Shown here piece by piece: positions 48,901 through 58,300 of a stretch of 64,000 nucleotides of DNA (within the stretch, counting starts at the first letter, position 1; the number at the start of each line of letters is the position of its first letter). The position numbers were made by a program, and so were the translations under genes. The notes under the pieces are model-generated. The model was not told where the DNA came from and searched no databases. It worked only from the letters and a program-made list of their open reading frames with translations. This stretch comes from Pectobacterium atrosepticum (GTDB taxonomy: Bacteria > Pseudomonadota > Gammaproteobacteria > Enterobacterales > Enterobacteriaceae): assembly GCA_019056595.1 (NCBI GenBank), contig CP036163.1, positions 3,844,001 through 3,908,000 of the forward strand. The letters are read 5' to 3'.

Positions 48901-51900
48901 TTCGATATACAGCCCGTCTTCGTGCTCCCACACATTAATGAGCCTTTGAAACGCGTTACCTAGAATCACACCCTGAGCAGCGAGGTGTTCATAAATCGGG
49001 GTAAAATCAACGGGTTTGGCGTCGGCGGGCGGCCAGTTGTCATTATGGAAATCCGGCCACTCCGGTGATAACTTTTCGTCTGGTACAAGACGGCAAGTGG
49101 CATAGCGTTTCCAGGGTGCCATCTGATACTCACGCGGTTCTGGATCGCCAGGCTGATGAAAATAGGCTTCCACCGTTCTACCGCCATCCGCTTCTGGCGG
49201 GCTGACATGGAGTTGGATGGACGTGGGAATACACTCATTCAGAGGCAAAATCGCGTGCAGGAAGAGATCGTCAAGACGCTGGCAGCCAACCTGCTCCCCG
49301 ATAGAAAGTATCATCTCTGCGGTCATCGTCCCCGCGCCTGCGGGGATGTCGGCGACCCGGTGCTCCAGTATCCAAGGCTGTCTGGCTGCGTCTAATTGTC
49401 CGGTAAAAATCCAGCTTTGCTGCGCGGCGTTGTCTATGCCGGCGTGTAAAAAAGGATGTTTAACTGCAAAAAAGCCACCGTCTAACGTTGGTCGCACTGG
49501 TGGCGCTTGCAACCAATAGCGACGGTGCTGGAAGGGATAGGTAGGCAGCGGTACGATCGGTGTCTGAACGAGCAGTTTCCTCCAGTCCAGCGGTTGCCCT
49601 TGTGTGTACAGTCTGGCCAGAGCGGCAAAGAAGGGGCGCAATTCATCCCGTCCTTTACGCAAGGGAGCAATCCACGCTGCGCTGGGAACGCCGCTGGATT
49701 CGCCGACTATACTTGCCCGACCCAAAGCCGTCAGTACGCCGTCAGGGCCGACTTCCAACGCGACAACGATATTGTGTGCCTCAAGCCATTGGATAGCAGC
49801 ATCGAATCGCACCGCACTGCGGGCCTGATTTGCCCAATATTCAACGGAACAGGCTTGTTCATTGGTCAGCTGTTGACCGGTCACTGTTGAAACAATTGGA
49901 ATAGCGGGAGCCTGCAACGATAGCGTTGACAGAGTACGGCGTAAGGTATCAACGATGCCGTCAATATGGGGCGAGTGAAAGGCGTGGCTGGTTCTTAAGC
50001 GATGCGTACGGTAACCGCGCGCGTGCCACTGTTCAGCAAGACTCAGCACTTTGTCGGTGTCGCCGGATATCACTACAGAAGACGGCGAATTAATCGCGGC
50101 GATCGCAATGCATTCTTTATATTTTTGCAACGACGGCAAAATCTCCGCCTCACTGGCTTCAATAGCAACCATCGCGCCATCGGCAGTGATGGACTCCATC
50201 AGTCGTCCACGCGTTGCAACGAATGTCGCGGCATCGGCCAGATTGAATACGCCGGCGATATGGGCGGCGGCGATCTCGCCAATGGAGTGACCGATCAGTA
50301 CATCGGGCTGCACGCCGAGATGCATGACAGTTCGGCACAGAGCGACTTCGAACGCGAATAACGCCGCCTGGGTAAAATCAGTACGATCCAGCAGTAGGGC
50401 GTCGGCACTGTCCTGTTCGGCGAATATGACGGTTTTAAGTGGTTGCGACAGCAGCGGATCGAGATGCTGGCAGATGTCGTCGAACGTGTGAGCGAAAACC
50501 GGAGATTGATGGTATAGCCCTTGTCCCATCGTCGGCCACTGTGCACCTTGCCCCGTAAAAAGGAAGGCGACGTTGCCTGACGGAGAACGGACGCCTTGAA
50601 TGATGCCGGGAGCGTAGCGATTGGCGGCCAGTGCCTCCAGGGCGATGAGCGCATTGTTACTGTCTTCTGCGGTAATCACGGCACGATAGTTAAAATGGGT
50701 GCGGGTGGTGGCTAGCGAAAAGGCGATGTCGGGCATCGAGCTGGCATTCTGAGTCAACCATGTGTGCAACTGTTTGGCCTGAGCACACAGCCCGTCTGGT
50801 GAGGCCGCAGCCAACGGTAGCGCGATGCCAGGCACGGGGAAAGTCCTTGCCGGTGCGGCTTCTTGCACCGGAGGTGAAATTGACGGAGCCTCTTCGAGAA
50901 TAAGGTGAGCGTTGGTGCCAGAAAAGCCAAATGATGATACCGCCGCGCGTTTGGGACGCCCGGTATCAGGCCAGTTACGTGCCGTGTTGAGTAATTTAAT
51001 GTTGCCGCGTGACCAGTCTATTTTGCCGGACGGCGTCTCGGCATGTAGCGTTTTGGGCAAGCGCCCGTGCCTGAGAGCCATCACCATCTTGATGACGCTG
51101 GCGACGCCAGCGGCAAGTTGGGTATGGCCGATATTGGATTTTAGTGAGCCAAGCCATAGCGGTTGATCGTCAGACCGATGTTTGCCATAGGTGTTGAGCA
51201 GTGCATGTGCTTCAATGGGGTCGCCAAGCGTGGTGCCGGTGCCGTGCGCTTCTACGACATCAATATCGGAAAAGGTCAGCTCCGCATTATTCAGCGCCTG
51301 ACGGATGACCTGTTCCTGCGCAGGGCCGTTTGGCGCAGTCAGCCCGTTGCTGGCACCATCCTGATTAATTGCGCTCCCTCTAATCACGGCGAGTACGCTG
51401 TGACCAGCTCGTAATGCGTCGGAGAGTTTCTCCAGCAAAATAAGCCCAACGCCTTCAGAAAACCCCGTTCCGTCGGCATGGTCAGAAAAGGCTTTACATC
51501 TTCCGTCTGCGGCAAGACCGCTTTGACGGGTGAACTCGGCAAAGACCTCTGGAGAGGCCATAATCGTTGCTCCGCCTGCGATAGCAAGCGAACACTCGCC
51601 GCTCTTCAGTGAGCGAATGGCTTGATGGATCGCAGTGAGAGACGCAGAGCAGGCTGTATCTACCGTGATAGCCGGACCGTTAAGTCCCAATGCGTAAGCG
51701 ATGCGCCCGGAACTGATGCTGCTCAGGCTGCCTTGTAAGCGATAACCGTCGGCGGCGGGGTTGCGCCGCTCGATATCGCTGAGATAGCCGTTGTGCGTGG
51801 ATCCAATAAAGACGCCGGTCTGACTGTTTTTTAGCGTGGCGGGAACGATACCAGCACGCTCCAGAATTTCCCAACTCACCTCCAGCAGTAAGCGTTGCTG

Positions 51901-52317
51901 AGGATCCATCGCCAATGCCTCACGATCGGATATCTTAAAGAAGCCAGCGTCGAAGCCTGCTGCATCCTCCAGAAACCCGCCTTTCCAGGCCTTGGCGACG
52001 GCGCTGAGTGCCGGGTTTTGTTCAAAGAGCGTCTTCACGTTCCATCCCCGATCTGCAGGGAAGGGGCCGATAGCGTCCTCGTCAGTGGACAACTGTTGCC
52101 AAAGCTGTTCGGGAGAATGAATGCCTCCGGGTAAACGACAGCCCATTGAAATAATGGCGATAGGTTCATGCGCCGCCTGCGTCAAATCCTGATTACGCTG
52201 TTTCAACTGTTCGTTCAGCAACAAGCTGTGGCGTAACGCTTCGACCAGACGCGGATCGGTGGTTCCGTCGCCCGCGGCGGTATTTTTCGCGGCGTGACTA
52301 TCTTTTGGATGCGTCAT
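45931..52317 (-). CDS. cfa7: Cfa7, modular type I polyketide synthase with thioesterase
   Basis: 2,128 residues. Domains in order: docking coiled coil (1-45); KS (about 50-475, Cys in VDTACSASL near 222, then EAHGTGT and KSNIGH); AT (about 580-870, GHSIGE near 674 and HAFH near 777, the malonyl-type pair); DH-like (about 950-1240); KR (about 1465-1650, GGTGALG near 1470, Tyr in QGNYAAAN near 1611); ACP (Ser in GFDSL near 1776); TE (GFSTGG near 1960, His in PGSHFEL near 2081). No ER. The DH motif is degenerate: HRVADIPAGAG instead of HxxxGxxxxP. Second elongation module; the TE releases the product. Start overlaps the cfa6 stop by four bases. Confidence 0.92.
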   Translation of the reverse strand: MTHPKDSHAAKNTAAGDGTTDPRLVEALRHSLLLNEQLKQRNQDLTQAAHEPIAIISMGCRLPGGIHSPEQLWQQLSTDEDAIGPFPADRGWNVKTLFEQNPALSAVAKAWKGGFLEDAAGFDAGFFKISDREALAMDPQQRLLLEVSWEILERAGIVPATLKNSQTGVFIGSTHNGYLSDIERRNPAADGYRLQGSLSSISSGRIAYALGLNGPAITVDTACSASLTAIHQAIRSLKSGECSLAIAGGATIMASPEVFAEFTRQSGLAADGRCKAFSDHADGTGFSEGVGLILLEKLSDALRAGHSVLAVIRGSAINQDGASNGLTAPNGPAQEQVIRQALNNAELTFSDIDVVEAHGTGTTLGDPIEAHALLNTYGKHRSDDQPLWLGSLKSNIGHTQLAAGVASVIKMVMALRHGRLPKTLHAETPSGKIDWSRGNIKLLNTARNWPDTGRPKRAAVSSFGFSGTNAHLILEEAPSISPPVQEAAPARTFPVPGIALPLAAASPDGLCAQAKQLHTWLTQNASSMPDIAFSLATTRTHFNYRAVITAEDSNNALIALEALAANRYAPGIIQGVRSPSGNVAFLFTGQGAQWPTMGQGLYHQSPVFAHTFDDICQHLDPLLSQPLKTVIFAEQDSADALLLDRTDFTQAALFAFEVALCRTVMHLGVQPDVLIGHSIGEIAAAHIAGVFNLADAATFVATRGRLMESITADGAMVAIEASEAEILPSLQKYKECIAIAAINSPSSVVISGDTDKVLSLAEQWHARGYRTHRLRTSHAFHSPHIDGIVDTLRRTLSTLSLQAPAIPIVSTVTGQQLTNEQACSVEYWANQARSAVRFDAAIQWLEAHNIVVALEVGPDGVLTALGRASIVGESSGVPSAAWIAPLRKGRDELRPFFAALARLYTQGQPLDWRKLLVQTPIVPLPTYPFQHRRYWLQAPPVRPTLDGGFFAVKHPFLHAGIDNAAQQSWIFTGQLDAARQPWILEHRVADIPAGAGTMTAEMILSIGEQVGCQRLDDLFLHAILPLNECIPTSIQLHVSPPEADGGRTVEAYFHQPGDPEPREYQMAPWKRYATCRLVPDEKLSPEWPDFHNDNWPPADAKPVDFTPIYEHLAAQGVILGNAFQRLINVWEHEDGLYIEATSPESHAELGEDFILHPTLLDAGMQAALLEQLKPGEENIQPRLLFSLSGIRQYIRGAQRLRGHLVRKTTEPSTSGYSEYALRLADDTGRAAAIIDSIVLKSSNSPRLAPSRPPFYRLAWREIAPDSSTTKPKIHWIVPQNRLRERLSRLIKEHYASCTYDDMHQALATFSPQPDEIAVFIAPDGDDTPEFIDHNPTHCVLNALQTWIDEPRTADVPLLIVTQGAIATNDGENVPNLAQSPLWGLVRTAQLEYPGRFYLLDINEVENTALSSIHTAINTLSHEPQLALREGKILTPRLVKAAGNGDLTDYNHADQPENPSRNLNPDGTVLITGGTGALGKVIAKHLVEHHGVRHVLLASRRGKDAPGANALLKDLAELGAQATIVACDIANVAAVASLLDTIPTAHPLTAVIHTAGSVDTATLKTMSAEQIDNVLQSKAVSAWNLHQLTQHHDLAAFILYSSAVSILAQKGQGNYAAANAFLDALAYHRRHQGLPATAMAWGMWAERSEMGEQLGDDDIQHIIATGQIPLSRPQGLAYLDTVVGAQVVNHPPLLIPARLNLEALREQGDTPLLAEVLPVRTAARNSVSASPQIANMPEKERLPYLLNVIIQYAGEVLSHPDPESIRSDVEFITLGFDSLTSVEMGSRLSQTFGVRIPATAIFDHSTPQALAQFLLNILTGEKHATAAEAHIDIKKDADRFYHLLRQAVQQNMTQEGLSVLAGAARLREHFSHRQHEQHAPETVWLRNDQEKPLLVCLNSFIPAAANLTYQRLSSALSDRYSILTVPLPGYHGEPLPGTDYAAAAALATAIERGTSGRDFTLVGFSTGGLVAHAAAHQLEARGRQPKAVVLIDSFPPSAMNEATMGDVLRTWFAAKGEFWSDEDTSVMAMAWYLELFGRQWTPSHLKTPTLLLQAKDYPASAQPERWANEWPNLVKSIITPGSHFELLTEYVAHTAKNLSDLLGETEKKPIRKRSDSARKNRKTEYIKNE

Positions 52318-55300
52318 AGCATTTTCTCCTTGTCAGACAGGGCCATCGACACCAGCTCTTCCAGACTTGCGGACTCAATATCGGTAACCTGAGGCTTTTT
52401 CGACGCGTCCTCCACGGGGGCGATGCCGTTTGCTATCTGAAGTAATTTATCCAGCAAGCCGGCATCGCGTAGGCTGGCAAGCGGAATGCCGGCAATACGC
52501 TCGAGTAAGTGCGATTCATCCTCTTCCGTCATCACTGCGTTGATCGTCGCATCCTGCCCCACGAACAGTTCCGCATCGAGATATTCCGCTAGCGCGACAG
52601 GGGTCGGGTAGTCATACGTCAGGGTTGCCGGTAGACGCAGGCCGGAAACTGCCGCCAGACGGTTGCGTAACTCCAGCGCCATGAGCGAGTCGATACCGCT
52701 CTCTTTAAATGGCTGTTCGGGCGCAAGAAGCGAACCGTTATCAAGGCCAAGTATGCTCGCGATGTTATCGGTGATGGCGGCCTGTAACTGTTTTAGTCGA
52801 GCACTGGGTTCCAGCGTGGATAGCGATTTTCGTAGGTCGGGCATCTTTTCTCCGTCTGATGACGACCTACGCATGATTACGGGACCCGCCAACCGTTCAA
52901 ATAACGGATGAAGGCGCCCTGACTGTGCATTTTTACGCAACATCTGCGGGTTCAACGGCGCTGCGGTATACACCGCGTAAGGTAATGCCAGCGATGCGTC
53001 GATCATCGCATTCCCATGTTCTGGTGTGATAGGCGCCAGACCCGTTCGCGCGATCCGCGCGTTGTCGGTATCGCTGAGCCGGCTCGATAGCCCAGTGACC
53101 GGCTGCCACCAGCCCCAGGCAAGGGACGTGGCACTCAAACCCTGCTGGCGGCGATTATGTGCCAGTGCGTCCAGCGCGTTGTTCGCAGCAGAGTAGTTGC
53201 CTTGCCCCGGACTACCTAGCGTTCCCGCGCTGGATGAGTAGAGAACGAAAGCCGCGAGATCATGTGTGCGGGTTTTATGGTGCAAATGCCAAACTGCGTC
53301 GATTTTGGGTGAAAATACTGTATCGAGGCTTTCCGCTGTCAGGTTGGCGATGGTGGCGTCGGCCAGTACGCCAGCGGTATGGAACACGCCGGTTAGCGGA
53401 TGTGTGGCTGGAATCGCTGCGAGTAGTTTATCCAACGCCTGAGGGTCGGTGGTATCGCAGGCGACGATCTTAACTGTAGCCCCTGCGCTTTCCAGTTCTG
53501 CTTGCAATTGTGCCGCGCCATCGGCGCGTGAGCCGCGACGGCTGGCCAATACCAAGTTTTTGCTCTGATGTGACGTCACCAGATGCCGTGCGAGCAGCCC
53601 GGCCAGCGTCCCCGTTCCCCCGGTAATTAACACCGTACCGTCGGGATTGAGTTTCTGGGGAAACGTCAACACCACTTTGCCGGTATGACGGCCTTGTTGC
53701 ATCAACCGGAATGCGGATATCGCTTCTCTGATATCAAAGGCGGTAATCGGCAAGGGGGCTAGTGACCCCGCGCGCATTAACGATAACAGCGTGGTAATCA
53801 TCTCCGTGGTCAGTTCAGGATCCTTGTCCGGTCGATCAAGGTAGTGATAAATCAGATCCGTAGGGAAATCCTCGCGAATATCGGTTTTACCCAGTTCGAC
53901 AAAGCGTCCCCCTGAAGCCATTAGCGACATAGAGGCATCGATAAATTCTCCGGTAAGCGAGTTGAGCACCACATCAATCCCTTTATCACTCAGTAACGGA
54001 CGGAATTGTCCGGTGAACTTAAGTTCGCGTGAACTGGCGATGTGATCGTCGGCGATACCGAGCTGGCGCAGGACCGGCCATTTATCTGGATGTGCGGTGG
54101 CAAACACTTCCGCCCCCAGGTGGTGCGCCAATTGAATAGCGGCTTGGCCGACACCCCCTGCCGCCGCGTGAATCAGCACGCGTTCGCCCTGGCGCAGCGC
54201 AGCGAGTTGCGTCAACGCGTAGTAGGCGGTAAGAAAGGCGATTGGGATACCAGCGGCTTGCGCGAAAGTCCAGTCATCAGGAAGACGAAAAGTTGTCGCC
54301 CGGTTGGCGATTACCGTTGGTCCAAAAGCGCCTTCAGTCAGGACTATCACCCTATCGCCAATGTTAAAGTCTTTAACATCCGTCCCGACTTCGGTGATGA
54401 CGCCGGCGGCCTCTGTCCCGAATTCATGCTGCGGCGCGATTAATCCTAGCGCACACACGACATCATAAAAATTAATGCCCGCGGCTCGCACGCTGAGCCG
54501 AATCTGTTCCTTACCTAGCGGTGCGCCGGCTTCAGGAGCAGGTTTCAGCACGAGATTGTCGAGATTTCCGGCGTCCGAAATATCCAGACGCCACAGAGCG
54601 CTATCGGACGGTGGGGTTAGCAGTCCGGTTTTCACTGTTCTGGTCAGATGCGGAATGAGCAGTTGCCCCTGACGCAGTGCCAATTGTGGACGATCGCTAG
54701 CCAGCGCTGTGCTGAGTAATGCGGTATCAATGAGAGGACGATCGGTATCAAGCAGAACGATGCGGCCTGGGTTCTCGTTCTGTGCTGAGTGGAGTAATGC
54801 CCATGCGCTGCTCTGTGCGACATCTAGCCGTTCATGTGAACCGTGTTCTGTCGCATGGTGTGTGATCACCAGCAGCGTGGTGTTGGCCATGCTTTCATCG
54901 GCCAGCCAGGGTTGCAGATGGTTGATAACCTGTTCGCACAGCGCACGAGTGGAGAGAGGCACATCGTCAGTCTGCGCCGGATTGTTACTTGGCAACGGCC
55001 AAACGAGTACCGTTGGTGCAGTGGATGACGCCAGTGCCGCGTTTAATGCCGACAATGAATCATAGCGGTCGGCGATGTTTAGCGGACTGGCGTCGGCTGG
55101 TTCGGTATCAAGTAACGCCCAACTGGCGGTTGAAGGAACGTCTTTTGCTTTAGATGCGCTGGGCAGAGGGCTCCAGGTCGTGCGCAGAAGGTCATACTCC
55201 GGCTGGATGCGTAACTGATTGCGCAGATTATCCCGTGTGGTTTCCCGTAAGCTGAGCGTTTCAATGGCAACTACCGTTTCGCCCGTCTCATCAGTAGCAA

Positions 55301-58300
55301 TCAGGCTGATATTCTCTGGCGTTTTCAAATGCAAACGTGCGCGTAACTGGCGTGGTTGTTTGTCAGCTATCGTCACACCGCTCAACGCGAACGGGAGTCG
55401 CAGCGTTGTCGCATCCTCGTTTTCGCTATCGGGTAGCGCGATGGTATGCAGTACGGTATCGAGCAGCGCAGGGTGCAGAAGATGTCCGCTCGTCGAAAGC
55501 TCTTCAGGTAAGCTTGCTTCAGCATACAGGCTATCGCCATTGCTCCAGGCTGCGCTAAGCCCTTTGAAGGCTGCTCCATATTCATATCCAGCAGCGGAGA
55601 GCCGTTGATGAAGTTGGGCGAGATCCAGCGGTTCACTGCCGACCGGCGGCCAGTCCGCGTTGTCGAATGGACGTTGTTCCTGTCTTGAGGCGTCGCGCTG
55701 TAATAACGCGTTGGCGTACAGTGTCCACTCTGGGGGGTCGATCTCCTCGTCGCTATGGCGCCGGGCGTGGATAGTAACGGTACGTTGCCCTCGGTCGTCA
55801 GGCCGTCCGACTCTGAGTTGCAGATCCAACTCCCCTTGTTCAGGCAGCACCAGAGGCGTTTGTATAACTAATTCCTCGATTGTTGGGTAGTCCGTCAGTA
55901 ACGCGGCATAGCGAACCATATCCAGATAAGCTGTTCCAGGAACTAGAGCAACACCGGTGGCCGCGTGATCGGCGAGCCAGGGCTGGCTGGCTAGCCCGAT
56001 ACGTCCTGTTAGTAGCACTCCTTCGTCGTCTGGAAGGTCGATGATTGCGCTGAGTAATGCATGCTCCGTTGGTCTTTGTCCGACAGTGGCGACATTGCTG
56101 ACGGCGGGGGGCGTCAGCCAGTAATGACGATGCTCGAAAGGATAGGTTGGGATGTCCACGAGGCTAGCGGTAGGATGAAGCGCACGCCAGTTGAGGTTAT
56201 GCCCGTTGACGTACAACTGTGCCATTGCCTGCGTCAGGCACTCAACGGCGGGTTTGTTGCGCTGCATCGAACCGACGATCGTTGCCGTGCTGTCTGTCGT
56301 TTCTTCGAGCGCCGGCAGCAGCACGGCGTGCGGGCTGCACTCCAGAAAGGTTACTTTACCCGTTTTGCTCAATGCCGATATCGTGTCGAAAAAACGTACC
56401 GGGCAGCATAGGTTGTCACACCAGTATTTGGCGTTGAGGGTTGTGCCATCAAGAGGCGTATCGGGCGTGTGGCCGTCCACGGTGCTGTAAAAAGGAATGC
56501 GCGTGGCGCTAGGTTTTAAACCGGAAAATAGCTCCATCAGAATAGGGCGTAACGTATCGAGCTGCGGAGAATGGCCTGCGACATCCACCGCAATGCGTTT
56601 GGCGCGGATTCGCTCTTTTTTACAGCGACGGAGCAGCGCCTCGATTGATTTGGCATCGCCTGAAACCACGGTTGATGACGGGCTGTTGAAAACCGCGAGG
56701 GTAATTTCCCCATCATCTGGAGTGAGGAGGGCGCGAGTCTGTTCTTCGGAAAGGCCAAGTGTAGCCATGGCGCCGTGTCCTGACTGGCTGAGCATAAGTC
56801 TTGAGCGTAACGCCACGATCCTGATCGCATCTTGTAGCGACAAGGCACCTGCGATATAGGCGGCAGCGATTTCGCCCTGAGAGTGCCCCACGACGGCGTG
56901 CGGCGCAAATCCGAAAGATTGCCAGAGGCGAGCCAGTGCGGTCATCACCGCGAAAAGCGCTGGCTGCACGACGTCAACGCGGTCCAAAGGCGGAGTGTCT
57001 GGGCTGCCACGCAGCACGTCAATCAGTGACCAATCGACATACGCGCGCAGCGCGTCATCAACCTCGTCGATAGCCTGCCGGTAAACGGAAAAAGCGTTAT
57101 ACAGCTCCATTCCCATTTCAGGCCACTGCGACCCTTGGCCTGGGAAGATGAATAACAGTTTTCCTGATTCGCCGACGGTTGAGGCACCGACAGTTAGCGT
57201 CGGGTGATCCTGCCCATTTTCAAGCGATTGTAGCCCTTTTAACAGCGCTTCTTTTGATTGGCCTCTGACGGCGGCGCGGAAGGGGAATTGACTACGTGAG
57301 ATACCGAGTGAGTACCCCACATTAATGGGATCAATGGCTTGTTGGTTAGTCAGATACTCCCGTAGTTGCGCAGCTTTTTTACGCAGCGCAGTATCGGTTT
57401 TTGCGGCAATTGGCCAGAGCATCTCCTGTGGCACAGTGACAGCCTCGGTCTGCATGTGGCCATTCGACATCGATACTGGAGGTTGTTCCACGATAAGGTG
57501 ACTATTGGTGCCAGAGACGCCGAATGAAGAGATTGCCGCACGATAGGGCCGATCGCCGACCTGCGGCCAAGGGCGCGAAGCTGAGAGTAGCTGTATCGCG
57601 CCGCTTGACCAGTCGACTTCGTGAGAAGGTTCGGTAATGTGCAGACTGCGCGGCAACATATTGTGGCGGAAAGCCATCAGCATCTTGATCAGCCCGGCAG
57701 CACCGGCGGCAGCTTGCGTGTGTCCGATGTTGGATTTGATTGACCCCAGAAGCAACGGCTGTTCGGCTGAGCGATGCCGGCCATAGGTTGCCATCAGCGC
57801 ATTCGCTTCGATTGGATCGCCAAGACGAGTACCGGTGCCGTGCGCTTCTACCACATCGACATCCTGAGGCGTCAGACCTGCGTTGGCCAGCGCGTGGCGA
57901 ATCACCTGTTGTTGTGCGGAGCCATTGGGCGCGGTCAGTCCGTTAGAGGCGCCATCCTGATTGACTGCGCTGCCGCGGATGACGCCCAGAACCGTATGCC
58001 CGTTGGCCTGTGCCTGAGACAGCGGCTCGAGTAATAGCATGCCGATACCTTCCGAGAGCCCTACGCCGTCCGCTGACGCAGAAAAGGCTTTGCAACGCCC
58101 ATCGGGCGCGAGCACGCGCTGTTGAGAGAAATCGATAAGTACGCCGGGTGTTGGCATAATCGTGATACCGCCCGCTAATGCAAGTTTACAGTCATTGCTG
58201 CGTAGCGCTTCACAGGCTGTATGGATAGCCACTAACGAGGAGGAGCAGGCGGTGTCAATTGTGACCGCGGGTCCATGCAGGCCAAGGCTATAAGCTACCC

